Source of the DNA: Caballeronia ptereochthonis
GTDB lineage: Bacteria; Pseudomonadota; Gammaproteobacteria; Burkholderiales; Burkholderiaceae
Direction of reading: 5' to 3'
Length of the DNA stretch: 64,000 nucleotides
NCBI RefSeq assembly: GCF_001545075.1
Contig: NZ_FCOB02000025.1
Span: 1-64,000, forward strand
The notes under the pieces were generated by a model that ran no database searches, was not told where the DNA came from, and saw only the letters and a program-made list of their open reading frames with translations. Position numbers and translations under genes: made by a program. This document shows, one piece after another, positions 1 through 7,797 of the stretch (the stretch's first letter is position 1; each line of letters opens with the position of its first letter).

Positions 1-102
1 CGCCACCAGCTTTCTTTCGGGCTGCGAGCCCTTGTAACACAAACGGGCTACCGCTTCGAGCGAGCGAAAGGGATCAGTTTTCGAACGCTGAAGGCAATAT
101 AC

Positions 103-267
103 AAGTAACCAAAGAAAGCAGCTTTTGGCCCAGGCAGACTCGTCGTCATGGTTCAGAGTGGCCCAGCCCCTAAGTGTCGTCCTCAAAGGACTCACGCGCC
201 GTGGCTCGCGCACGGTCTGCCGAGCTAGTCCGTTTAGGTGGCTGGTTCAGCACGAAAGAGTTCCGGC
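103..267 (+). repeat. Left arm of long inverted repeat
   Basis: This arm begins AAGTAACCAAAGAAAGCAGC and matches the reverse complement of 389-561 over almost its full length, with scattered mismatches and one gap of about 13 bases near the outer end. The best conserved blocks are the outer 20 bases, the block around 136-180, and the end near 241-267. I recall similar outer sequences from many intergenic sites of Burkholderia-related genomes, so a dispersed family is likely, but copy number cannot be seen here. Confidence 0.75.
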
Positions 268-388
268 ACAGCGCTACGCGCTGCCGCAGGGTCTGCAAGG
301 GAAACCGTCGTTAGGCAGAAGCGGAGAGATGGAAGCGTTAGTAAAGAAGCGGGCGCACACCCGATTTCCCCTTCGGCCGCGCAGCGGG

Positions 389-561
389 CCGGTGCTCTTG
401 GGTGCTGAACCAGTCTGTCATGTAGTGCGAGGTGGCAGACCGTGCGCGAGCCACGGCGCGTTAGACCTTCGAGGGCGACACTTAGGGGCTGGGCCACGCC
501 GAACCATGACGACGAGTCCGCCTCAAGCACTCCGGGCCAAAGCTGCTTTCTTTGGTTACTT
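389..561 (-). repeat. Right arm of long inverted repeat
   Basis: Read on the minus strand from 561, this arm repeats the left arm (103-267), starting with the same 20 outer bases. The two arms are separated by about 120 bases of unrelated sequence. There is no transposase frame and no obvious target duplication, so this is a non-autonomous or structural repeat rather than a complete insertion sequence. Confidence 0.75.
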
Positions 562-682
562 TCTTTGCAGCAGCAAAGAAAGTGACTGCCGCCCCGCACA
601 GGGGCAGTGCTAATAGACCACTAAGAACTCAGGATTCCACCAAAGCCCAAGCAAGCAAACCAAACAAATAAACCAAAAAAAA

Positions 683-1849
683 TCACCTAGTCCGCAACGC
701 CTCGACGATATTCATCCGCGAAGCGCGCAACGCAGGCAGAAACCCACCAACGAACCCCATAACGAGCGAAAACACGAGCGTCTGCGCAACCACCGAAGGC
801 GTAAGAATGAACCGAAACGACAAGTCCGCGAACGTCTGGAAATTGGTCGTCGAGAAAGAAGCGAACTGCATCAGCGCGGCGCAGCACAGTCCCGCGATGC
901 CACCGACCATTCCCAGCAGCAACGCCTCGAGCAGAAACGCCCCAAGCACATCGAAGCGCTTGAAGCCGAGCGCGCGCAAGGTGCCGATCTCCGCGACACG
1001 ATTCGCCACCGACGCATACATCGTGATCATCGCGCCGATCATCGCCGCGATCGAAAAGATGATCGACAGCGTGAAGCCCAGAATGTTGATGAAGGTCGAC
1101 AACGCCTTCGACTGATCGCCGTAGAACACCTGCTCACGCTTCGCTTCGTCGGCGAGGCGCGGGTCCACGTCGATGTCGGCCTTGAAGCGTTCAAACGCAT
1201 CGTCGCGCGCGAGACGAACGACCATCGACGAATAACTCGTGCGCCGGAACGACTGCATCAGTTGATCCACGTCGCCCCAGATTTCCGAGTCGAAGCCACT
1301 CCCGCCCGCATCGAAATGGCCGACCACGGTCCAGTCGCGCTGCGCGAAACGCAGATGATCGCCGATGCGCGTGCCGCCGAATCCCCTGGCGATGCTGCTG
1401 CCGACGATGATCTCCGATGAGCCGTGCCTGAACATGCGCCCCGCCGCGAGCTTGACTTGCGGACGCAGTTGCACGCCCATCGGCGAGACGCCGCGAATCA
1501 CGACGTTGGCGGGCGTATTCGTGCCGAGCTTGGTGAGCGAGATCAGCACGACCGTTTCCTTCGAGGCGAGCGGCTCGCCGTCGCCGTTCATCGCGACCGA
1601 CGGATGCATCTCCATCACGTTCGCCTGGCCGCGGTCGATCGCGCTCTGAATCTCCGTTTCAGCGCCCTTGCGGATCACGACCACGTTCTCTGCTTCGCCG
1701 GTCGAGACGAGCGTCTTCTTGAGGCCGGCGTCGAGCATCAGCACCGTCGCGAACACGAACACGACGAGCGCGAGCCCGCCCGCGGTAAGCATCGTCGTGA
1801 GGCGGCGCGCCCAGAGATTGCGAGCGACGTAGGAAACGGGAATCGCCAT
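683..1849 (-). CDS. FtsX/MacB-like ABC transporter permease (second of pair)
   Basis: Inner-membrane permease of 388 residues for an ABC export or lipoprotein-handling system. An N-terminal membrane helix (about residues 18-40, after the short cytoplasmic start MAIPVSYVARNLWARR) is followed by a large periplasmic domain. Three C-terminal helices come next, with the usual FtsX-type sequence NRVAEIGTLRALGF between the first two. The protein ends ASRMNIVEALRTR, a common ending in this family. I chose the ATG at 1849, only 10 bases after the upstream permease stop; a longer frame starting at 2086 would add 79 Arg-rich residues that overlap the neighbour and look non-coding. It is the last gene of the four-gene operon. 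Confidence 0.85.
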   Translation of the reverse strand: MAIPVSYVARNLWARRLTTMLTAGGLALVVFVFATVLMLDAGLKKTLVSTGEAENVVVIRKGAETEIQSAIDRGQANVMEMHPSVAMNGDGEPLASKETVVLISLTKLGTNTPANVVIRGVSPMGVQLRPQVKLAAGRMFRHGSSEIIVGSSIARGFGGTRIGDHLRFAQRDWTVVGHFDAGGSGFDSEIWGDVDQLMQSFRRTSYSSMVVRLARDDAFERFKADIDVDPRLADEAKREQVFYGDQSKALSTFINILGFTLSIIFSIAAMIGAMITMYASVANRVAEIGTLRALGFKRFDVLGAFLLEALLLGMVGGIAGLCCAALMQFASFSTTNFQTFADLSFRFILTPSVVAQTLVFSLVMGFVGGFLPALRASRMNIVEALRTR

Positions 1850-1859
1850 CGCCGCGCCC

Positions 1860-3014
1860 TCAGCCGATCGCCCGCAGGCCTTCGACGATGCGCACGCGGC
1901 TCGCCTGCACCGCCGGCACGATCGCCGCCGCGAGCGCGACGACGAGCGCGCACGCGGCCTGCAGAAGCATCGTCTCGCGCGACACCATGAACACCGGGAA
2001 CACGCCGCCCGTCGCGTGCTTGAAGACTTCGGCCATCGGCGGCGTCGCGAGAATGCCGATGCCGCCGCCGACCGCGCAAATGGCAAGCGATTCGCCGAAC
2101 ACGAGCACCGAGAGGAACCCGGGGCCGAAGCCCAGCGCCTTCAGCGTCGCGTATTCGGTGATGCGCTCGCGTGCGCTCATCGCCATTGCGTTGGCCATCA
2201 CCGCCATGATGATCAGGATGACCACGTAGGACACGACACGGATCGCCGCGATGATCTGATTCGACATCGCGACGAAGCCGAGCTGGAACGCCTGCTCCGT
2301 TTCCGTCAGCGTTTCGGCGAGCGAGTTCTTGAAGACGTTGTCGATGTTGCGCGAGACAGCCGCCGCCGCGTCCGGGGCCTTGATGCCGACCACATACACG
2401 CCGACCTGATCGACGTTGCGCTTCGTCGTCTTGCGGATCGTCTCGTTGAGATACTCCCAGTGAAAGATCAGTTGCCGCGTGATGGTCGATTCGTCGCGCC
2501 CTTCCATGATGCCGCGCACCACGAAGTCCCAGGTGCCGGGATAGATCGTGCCCTTGAGCGGAATGACGTCGCCGACCTTGAAGCCGTATTGCTCCGCGAG
2601 TTGCCTGCCGATGAGGCAGCCCTTGCGGTCGCGCCGATAGTCCGCGCGCGCCTGCTCTGAAACGATGAACTCGGGATAAAGATCGAGATAGTTGTCGGAC
2701 ACGGCAAACTGCGCGAAGAAGTTCTTCGGGTCGCGATAGATGCCGCCGAACCAGTTCGAACGCGCGACGAGCGTCACGCCATCGACGCCGCGTATGCGGT
2801 TCTCATAGGCGAGCGGCAAGGGAAACACGAGCGAAATCGCGTTGCGCGTGACGAGCCGCGCATTCGATGCCGCCGACGCGCCCGCGTACCACGCGTCCAC
2901 GACCGTATGCAGCAGGCCGTACGCGAGCACGGCGATGGTCAGCCCGAGCACCGTCAGCGCGGTGCGCAGCTTGTGACGCAGCGCGTTGCGCAGGATCAGC
3001 TTGAGCAGAAACAT
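1860..3014 (-). CDS. FtsX/MacB-like ABC transporter permease (first of pair)
   Basis: Permease of 384 residues, paralogous in architecture to the next gene. It has one N-terminal helix (about 18-40), a periplasmic region (about 45-255) and three C-terminal helices, with ERITEYATLKALGF between helices 2 and 3. The two permeases would form a heterodimer served by the ATPase encoded just upstream (6-base gap). Family knowledge: such permeases do not import; they transmit ATP-driven movements to a periplasmic adaptor. The substrate cannot be read from sequence. Confidence 0.87.
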   Translation of the reverse strand: MFLLKLILRNALRHKLRTALTVLGLTIAVLAYGLLHTVVDAWYAGASAASNARLVTRNAISLVFPLPLAYENRIRGVDGVTLVARSNWFGGIYRDPKNFFAQFAVSDNYLDLYPEFIVSEQARADYRRDRKGCLIGRQLAEQYGFKVGDVIPLKGTIYPGTWDFVVRGIMEGRDESTITRQLIFHWEYLNETIRKTTKRNVDQVGVYVVGIKAPDAAAAVSRNIDNVFKNSLAETLTETEQAFQLGFVAMSNQIIAAIRVVSYVVILIIMAVMANAMAMSARERITEYATLKALGFGPGFLSVLVFGESLAICAVGGGIGILATPPMAEVFKHATGGVFPVFMVSRETMLLQAACALVVALAAAIVPAVQASRVRIVEGLRAIG

Positions 3015-3020
3015 GACGGC

Positions 3021-3713
3021 TCAGGGCGTGGTGCCATCGATGAGTTCTCCCTTCTCCAGATGCACGAGGGCCTTCGCCGCGCCGGCCGCGTGCGCGTCGT
3101 GCGTCACCATGATGATGGTCTTGCCGAGTCGGTCGTTCAGACGCTGCAGCATCGCGAGGACATCGGCGGCGGAAGTGCGGTCGAGGTCGCCGGTGGGCTC
3201 GTCCGCGACAATCAGCTTCGGGTCCGTGATCAGCGCCCGCGCGATCGCGACGCGTTGCTGCTGCCCGCCCGACAGCTCCGACGGATAGTGGCTCATGCGG
3301 TCGGCCATGTTGACCATGTCGAGCACCATCGCGACGCGCTCGCGCCGCTCGTGACGCGTGAGGCGCGTGAGCATCAGCGGCAATTCGACGTTCTCGAACG
3401 CGGACAGCACCGGCATCAGGTTGTAGAACTGGAAGATGAAGCCGACGTTCGCCGCGCGCCAGTCCGCGAGCGTGGCTTCGGGCAGGCGCGTGATGTCGAC
3501 TCCGCCGACGAGCAGCTCACCGCTGTCGGGCCGGTCGATGCCCGCGATCAGGTTGAGCAGCGTGCTCTTCCCGGAGCCCGACGGGCCCATCAGCGCGACG
3601 AAATCGCCTTCCGCGATCGACAACGTGATGTCCGTCAGCACCGGCACGGTCTGCACGCCGCGACGATACGACTTCGCGACGTGGCTGATCTGAACCAGAG
3701 GCGCCGCGCTCAC
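3021..3713 (-). CDS. ABC transporter ATPase, LolD/MacB type
   Basis: Cytoplasmic ATP-binding subunit of 230 residues. Visible motifs are Walker A GPSGSGKST, signature LSGGQQQRVAIARAL, Walker B LIVADEPTGDLD and the switch histidine in MVTHDAH. The short uninterrupted domain with the LSGGQQQRVAIARAL form is typical of the LolD/MacB/FtsE group. I prefer the GTG at 3713, whose first base follows the adaptor stop codon by one base. An ATG at 3746 would overlap the adaptor gene by 32 bases and add 11 residues with no family resemblance. Confidence 0.9.
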   Translation of the reverse strand: MSAAPLVQISHVAKSYRRGVQTVPVLTDITLSIAEGDFVALMGPSGSGKSTLLNLIAGIDRPDSGELLVGGVDITRLPEATLADWRAANVGFIFQFYNLMPVLSAFENVELPLMLTRLTRHERRERVAMVLDMVNMADRMSHYPSELSGGQQQRVAIARALITDPKLIVADEPTGDLDRTSAADVLAMLQRLNDRLGKTIIMVTHDAHAAGAAKALVHLEKGELIDGTTP

Positions 3714-3714
3714 G

Positions 3715-4923
3715 CTATTTCTTCGCCAGGGTGACCCTGGCGCCATCCTTGAGCTTGTCGCCGGGCGACAGAACGACCACGTCGCCGGGCTTGACGCCCT
3801 GCACCGCGAGCAGATCGCCGATGCGCTCGCCCGTCGTCACCGGCACTTCGCGTGCGGTGTCGTGCTCGACCACGTAGACCACTTTCCTGCCGCCGCGCGT
3901 GACGACCGCCGCCGGCTGCACGGCCACCACCGCCTTCTTTTCCTCGGGCGGCACCGGCTTCGAGAGAAACGCGACCTTCGCGGACATGTCCGGCAGCACG
4001 CGCGCGTCGCGCTCGACGAAGCGCACCTTGACGAGCACGGTGGCCTTCGAGCGGTCGACGGTCGGCACCATGCGCGACACGCGGCCCGCGAAGCGCACGT
4101 CGGGCAGCGCGTCAAGCTGGATCTCGCATGGCTGTTCGACGGCAATGCGCGCGATGTTCGACTCGGCGACATCGGCTTCGACTTCGAGCGTTTTCATGTC
4201 GGCGATCGTGACGACCGCGCCCTTGCTGTCCGACGCCGACGAGAACGGCGTGATGTTGTCGCCCACGTTGGCGTGCTTCTCCAGCACGACGCCGTCGAAG
4301 GGCGCGCGGATCACGGTCTGATCGACGGCGACCTGCGCGGCCTGCGCGTTGGCGCGCGCGGAGACGATCGCGGCTTCGTCGCTGTTGACGGAGGCCTGGG
4401 CCTTGTCGTAGCGGGCGAGCGCGGCGTCGTACTGCGTGGCCGGAATCGCGCCCTGCGGCGCGAGGATCCTGAAGCGCCTGAGGTCGACTTCCGCGTTCTT
4501 GAGCTCGGCGCGCTGCAGCTCGAGATTCGCCTGCGCGACCTTTACTTGCGCGCGCGCCTGCGCGAGCGAAGCGGCGACGTCAGCGCTTTCGAGCCGCGCG
4601 ATGATCTGGCCTTCCTTGACTTCCGTGCCTTCGAGCACGCCGAGCCATTCGACGCGCCCCTGCCCCTTCGACGCCACCGCCGCCTTGCGCTGCGGCACGA
4701 CATAGCCGGTGGCGTTCAGCAGCGTGTAGCTTTGCGACGGATAGACGGACGTGACCGTGGCCGTCTCCACGGCTTGCGGTCCGGTGAGCCTGAACGCCAC
4801 GGCGACCAGCGCGAGCAGGATCAGTGCAATGACCGCATAGCGGAGCCAGCTGCGCCGGCGCCGCGGCATGACGGCGGACTGTCCCCGGTCGATCCTCAGT
4901 TTTTCTAAATCGTGTTCAGCCAA
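3715..4923 (-). CDS. Periplasmic adaptor (MacA/HlyD family) of ABC exporter
   Basis: Membrane-fusion protein of 402 residues, first gene of the operon. A cytoplasmic Arg-rich N-terminus precedes a single membrane anchor (about 28-48). A split lipoyl/biotinyl domain brackets a coiled-coil hairpin rich in Ala, Gln and Glu (about 110-200), and beta-barrel and membrane-proximal domains follow. It would link the two permeases to an outer-membrane channel, which is not encoded nearby. Its stop codon is one base from the ATPase start, so translational coupling is likely. Heavy-metal, macrolide or lipid export are all possible. Confidence 0.87.
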   Translation of the reverse strand: MAEHDLEKLRIDRGQSAVMPRRRRSWLRYAVIALILLALVAVAFRLTGPQAVETATVTSVYPSQSYTLLNATGYVVPQRKAAVASKGQGRVEWLGVLEGTEVKEGQIIARLESADVAASLAQARAQVKVAQANLELQRAELKNAEVDLRRFRILAPQGAIPATQYDAALARYDKAQASVNSDEAAIVSARANAQAAQVAVDQTVIRAPFDGVVLEKHANVGDNITPFSSASDSKGAVVTIADMKTLEVEADVAESNIARIAVEQPCEIQLDALPDVRFAGRVSRMVPTVDRSKATVLVKVRFVERDARVLPDMSAKVAFLSKPVPPEEKKAVVAVQPAAVVTRGGRKVVYVVEHDTAREVPVTTGERIGDLLAVQGVKPGDVVVLSPGDKLKDGARVTLAKK

Positions 4924-5249
4924 TTTATGAGCTTGCGCCGCCGTGTGGTTTCGCGGGTCGGAGTGCGGTGGATGGACGGTCAGTATAGCGCTGCATTCCG
5001 TTGCGACCGATGTCCGGTTTGAGCGATCGCAGAAATCGCATCCTTCGCTATTTGGACGATTTCAAAGACACTGGATTTCGGAATCGCCAACGTCGTCCAC
5101 GCATTTCAGCGGCAATTGACATTCAAGCACGTTTCAGGACTATCGGAACGCTGTCGAACGGGGTCCGACTCGCGCGACAAATACGGCGCCAGCCAGCCAG
5201 CCAGACGGCCGCTATGAGTGGTCGTTTTCATTCCCAGGAAAGAAAGCAC
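4924..5249. other. Intergenic region upstream of ABC operon
   Basis: About 325 bases without a gene. It must hold the minus-strand promoter of the ABC operon. I see no convincing consensus promoter, terminator or operator. The slightly lower GC content from about 5000 onward is unlike the flanking genes and continues into the DUF3800 fragment, so this may be the edge of a transferred segment. Confidence 0.4.
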
Positions 5250-5485
5250 GTGTTGTGCATCTGCTATATCGACGAGACAGGGTGCAGTACGGCGCTGCCT
5301 GAGAAAAAGACTGACATTCAACCGCTTCTCGCCATTGCCGGTTTAATCGTTCATCAGGAAGCGGTCGCCGATTTGACGCGGGAATTTCTTAAAATCAAGC
5401 GCGCATATTTTCCAGGCGCATTTACGTCGAATCATCCGCTCGACGATGTGCGTCAGGAAATCAAGGGCTCGGAACTGTCCACGCA
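5250..5485 (+). pseudogene. Truncated DUF3800-family gene (N-terminal fragment)
   Basis: From a GTG at 5250, preceded by AGGAAAG at 5236, the frame encodes a start typical of DUF3800 proteins: an early Y-I-D-E motif, a hydrophobic strand (LLAIAGLIVHQE), a Leu/Lys helix ending in K-R-A-Y-F, and the family's E-I-K-G-S motif. After about 78 residues the resemblance stops, at the point where the frame enters the end of the antisense LysR gene (stop at 5505). A normal DUF3800 protein has roughly 200-300 residues, so about two thirds is missing. DUF3800 proteins are often found in phage or defence islands; function is unknown. The frame stays open to 5924 only as an antisense shadow. Confidence 0.5.
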
Positions 5486-5504
5486 ATGCGTCAAACGCCA
5501 ACGT

Positions 5505-6434
5505 TCACACACCGTGCGCATGCTTCAGATCGAGCGCAATGAAATCGACGAATGCGCGTATGCGTGCCGACATCTGATGCCGCCGCGAATACACCGCGTA
5601 GATATCGGCGTTGGGCGTTTCGTGCTCGGGCAGCACGTGAACGAGACGGCCGTCGGCGAGATAGTCCTTGATGTCCCACTCCGCGCGCATCAGGATGCCG
5701 TGCCCTTCCAGCGCCCATTTCACCGCGATCTCGCCGTCGTTGGTCGTGAGATTGCCTTTGATGCGCACGCTTTCGGTCTTGCGCGCGGCGCCGCGACCCG
5801 TCGTCAGCCGCCATACACCATATGCTTCATCCCCCTGACGGATGCCGATGCAGTTGTGCCGCGTCAGATCATGCGGCGTCGCCGGCGTGCCGTGTGCTGC
5901 GATATACGCGGGCGCCGCGCATAGCAGCCGCCGGTTCGGCGCGAGACGCCGCGCGATCACGCGCGTGTCCGGCGGCTCGCCGAAGCGGATGCAGACATCG
6001 AAAGTGTCGTCGGTGAGCGGCGGCGGCGCGACCGACAACTGAAGCTGCACCGACACCTGCTGATGCCGCGCGACGAAGCGCGAAATCGCCGGCGCGACAT
6101 GACTGCGCCCGAAACCGAGTGTCGCGTTTACGCGCAGCAGCCCCTTCGGGCTCTTCTTCGCGTTGCCGAGCAACTCGGCCAGTTCGTCGATCTCGTCCAG
6201 AATGCGCCGCGCATGCTCCAGATAGAGCTCGCCTTCGGGCGTGAGCATCATCCGGCGCGTCGTGCGGTTGACGAGCGGCACGCCGGCGCGCGCCTCCATC
6301 TGCGTGAGCCGCTTGCTGACGGCAGCCGCCGTCAGGCCCAGCTCACGGGCCGCCGCGCTCAGGCTGCCTGAGGCGGAGAGCGTCGAAAAGAAGCTCAGAT
6401 CGGACGGCTGGACGGTGTCGGCCACGGCTTTCAC
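5505..6434 (-). CDS. LysR-family regulator, DmlR-like
   Basis: Transcription factor of 309 residues with an N-terminal winged helix (residues 12-70, SGSLSAAARELGLTAAAVSK) and a LysR substrate domain (about 95-295). The start is a GTG at 6434; the region just upstream holds an inverted repeat. The gene is divergent from a D-malate/tartrate dehydrogenase gene, the arrangement seen for dmlR-dmlA and tartrate regulators, so it probably activates that gene in response to D-malate or tartrate. The inducer is inferred from the neighbour, not from the protein. Confidence 0.88.
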   Translation of the reverse strand: MKAVADTVQPSDLSFFSTLSASGSLSAAARELGLTAAAVSKRLTQMEARAGVPLVNRTTRRMMLTPEGELYLEHARRILDEIDELAELLGNAKKSPKGLLRVNATLGFGRSHVAPAISRFVARHQQVSVQLQLSVAPPPLTDDTFDVCIRFGEPPDTRVIARRLAPNRRLLCAAPAYIAAHGTPATPHDLTRHNCIGIRQGDEAYGVWRLTTGRGAARKTESVRIKGNLTTNDGEIAVKWALEGHGILMRAEWDIKDYLADGRLVHVLPEHETPNADIYAVYSRRHQMSARIRAFVDFIALDLKHAHGV

Positions 6435-6441
6435 TTGTGAA

Positions 6442-6462
6442 TCAAAGTTAAAGATGCTTTGA
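6442..6462. promoter_or_regulatory. Candidate LysR operator in divergent promoter
   Basis: TCAAAG and CTTTGA are perfect 6-bp inverted arms separated by 9 bases, between the LysR start (6434) and the dehydrogenase start (6548). The spacing resembles LysR-type recognition sites (dyad around a T-N11-A core). Binding by the adjacent regulator is inferred. Confidence 0.45.
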
Positions 6463-6547
6463 GTTTAGCACCGGTTGCAGTGCTCGAAGTTGGGTAAAGT
6501 GAACTCACGCCGCAACACACCCGACACATCGAAGACGGAGACGAGAC

Positions 6548-7633
6548 ATGAAGACGTATCGCATCGCAAGCATTCCTGGCGACGGCATCGGCAAGGAGGT
6601 CGTGCCAGCCGGCCAGCAAGTGCTCGAAGCTTTGGCACGCAGCACGCAAAATTTTGCATTCGAATTCGAGACTTTCGACTGGGGCGCGGACTACTACCGC
6701 CAGCACGGCGTGATGATGCCCGCCAACGGCCTCGACGCGATCCGCGACAAGGACGCAATCCTGTTCGGCTCCGCCGGCGACCCGGACGTGCCCGATCACA
6801 TCACGCTGTGGGGCCTGCGCCTGAAGATCTGCCAGGGCTTCGACCAGTACGCGAACGTGCGCCCGACGCGCATCCTGCCGGGCATCGACACGCCGCTCAA
6901 GCGCTGCAAGCCCGAGGATCTGAACTGGGTGATCGTGCGCGAGAACTCGGAAGGCGAATATTCGGGCGTCGGCGGCCGCGTGCATCAGGGCCATCCGATC
7001 GAGGCGGCGACCGACGTGTCGATCCTCACGCGCGCCGGTGTCGAACGCATTATGCGTTTTGCATTCAAACTCGCGCAGTCGCGTCCTCGCAAGCTGCTGA
7101 CCGTCATCACGAAGAGCAACGCGCAGCGTCACGCGATGGTCATGTGGGACGAGGTCGCGCTGGCGATCTCGAAGGAATTCCCGGACGTGAAGTGGGACAA
7201 GGAACTGGTCGATGCGGCCACCGCGCGCATGGTCAACCGGCCCGCCACGCTCGACACGATCGTCGCCACCAACCTGCACGCCGACATCCTGAGCGATCTG
7301 GCCGCCGCGCTCGCGGGCAGCCTCGGCATCGCGCCGACCGGCAACATCGATCCCGAGCGCCGCTATCCGTCGATGTTCGAGCCGATCCACGGTTCCGCCT
7401 TCGACATCATGGGCAAGGGCCTCGCCAATCCGATCGGCACGTTCTGGTCCGTCGTGATGCTGCTCGAACACCTCGGCGAGTTCGAGGCCGCGAGGCGCGT
7501 GATGGACGCGGTCGAAGCCGTCACCGCCGATCCCGCGCTGCACACCGGCGACCTCGGCGGCACGGCCACGACCGCGCAAGTGACGGCCGCCGTGTGCGCT
7601 TTCGTCGAGCGCGTGGAAGCCGCAGCCGCTTAA
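6548..7633 (+). CDS. ttuC: D-malate/tartrate dehydrogenase (decarboxylating)
   Basis: NAD-dependent, metal-dependent beta-decarboxylating dehydrogenase of 361 residues, the usual length of TtuC/DmlA. Features of the isocitrate/isopropylmalate dehydrogenase superfamily are visible: IPGDGIGKE at the start, the substrate Arg cluster LRLKICQ...NVRP, ENSEGEYSG, and the metal-binding Asp run NLHADILSDLAAALAGSLG, then EPIHGSAFDIMGKGLANP. It acts in the cytoplasm on D-malate (to pyruvate) or tartrate isomers. GGAGA lies 10 bases before the ATG. Next comes a TtuB-like carrier, so this is an uptake-and-oxidation unit. Two stretches, 6652-6672 and 7050-7068, use unusually AT-rich codons. Tartrate versus malate cannot be decided from sequence. 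Confidence 0.88.
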   Translation: MKTYRIASIPGDGIGKEVVPAGQQVLEALARSTQNFAFEFETFDWGADYYRQHGVMMPANGLDAIRDKDAILFGSAGDPDVPDHITLWGLRLKICQGFDQYANVRPTRILPGIDTPLKRCKPEDLNWVIVRENSEGEYSGVGGRVHQGHPIEAATDVSILTRAGVERIMRFAFKLAQSRPRKLLTVITKSNAQRHAMVMWDEVALAISKEFPDVKWDKELVDAATARMVNRPATLDTIVATNLHADILSDLAAALAGSLGIAPTGNIDPERRYPSMFEPIHGSAFDIMGKGLANPIGTFWSVVMLLEHLGEFEAARRVMDAVEAVTADPALHTGDLGGTATTAQVTAAVCAFVERVEAAAA

Positions 7634-7658
7634 GGCCCGGCACTTTTCATCGAGGAAC

Positions 7659-7678
7659 CCGGCCGCCCGCGCGGCCGG
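7659..7678. promoter_or_regulatory. GC-rich hairpin between dehydrogenase and MFS gene
   Basis: CCGGCCGC and GCGGCCGG form a perfect 8-bp stem with a CCGC loop. There is no T-run after it, so it is more likely an mRNA stabiliser or weak attenuator than a full terminator within a two-gene transcript. Confidence 0.45.
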
Positions 7679-7797
7679 AACGCCTGACCCGCGATGCAAT
7701 GCACGTCGCGGGCAGCGGAGACGCGCGTGCCTTCGCGCTTCGCTCCGTCCCTATCGAGCAAACAGAGCGACGCTCTGGCCTCCCAAGGAGGAGACAC

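Larger units (their letters stand above)
1..682. other. Gene-free left edge dominated by a long inverted repeat
   Basis: No credible gene lies here. Positions 103-267 and 389-561 are inverted copies of each other (annotated separately). Positions 561-580 form a perfect 8-bp stem (TTCTTTGC/GCAAAGAA) with a 4-base loop, and 583-609 form a second GC-rich imperfect hairpin. The stretch 610-682 is A-rich and ends at the stop codon of the permease gene. Open frames on both strands only mirror the repeat arms: their translations on opposite strands resemble each other, as expected for an inverted repeat rather than for two proteins. Confidence 0.75.

Noticed and set aside
125-613. Open frames on both strands across the left-edge repeat
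   Set aside because: Their translations on opposite strands resemble each other because the DNA is an inverted repeat; no ribosome site or protein-like composition.
5486-5924. Continuation of the DUF3800 frame
   Set aside because: This part lies antisense to the LysR gene and has no DUF3800 resemblance.
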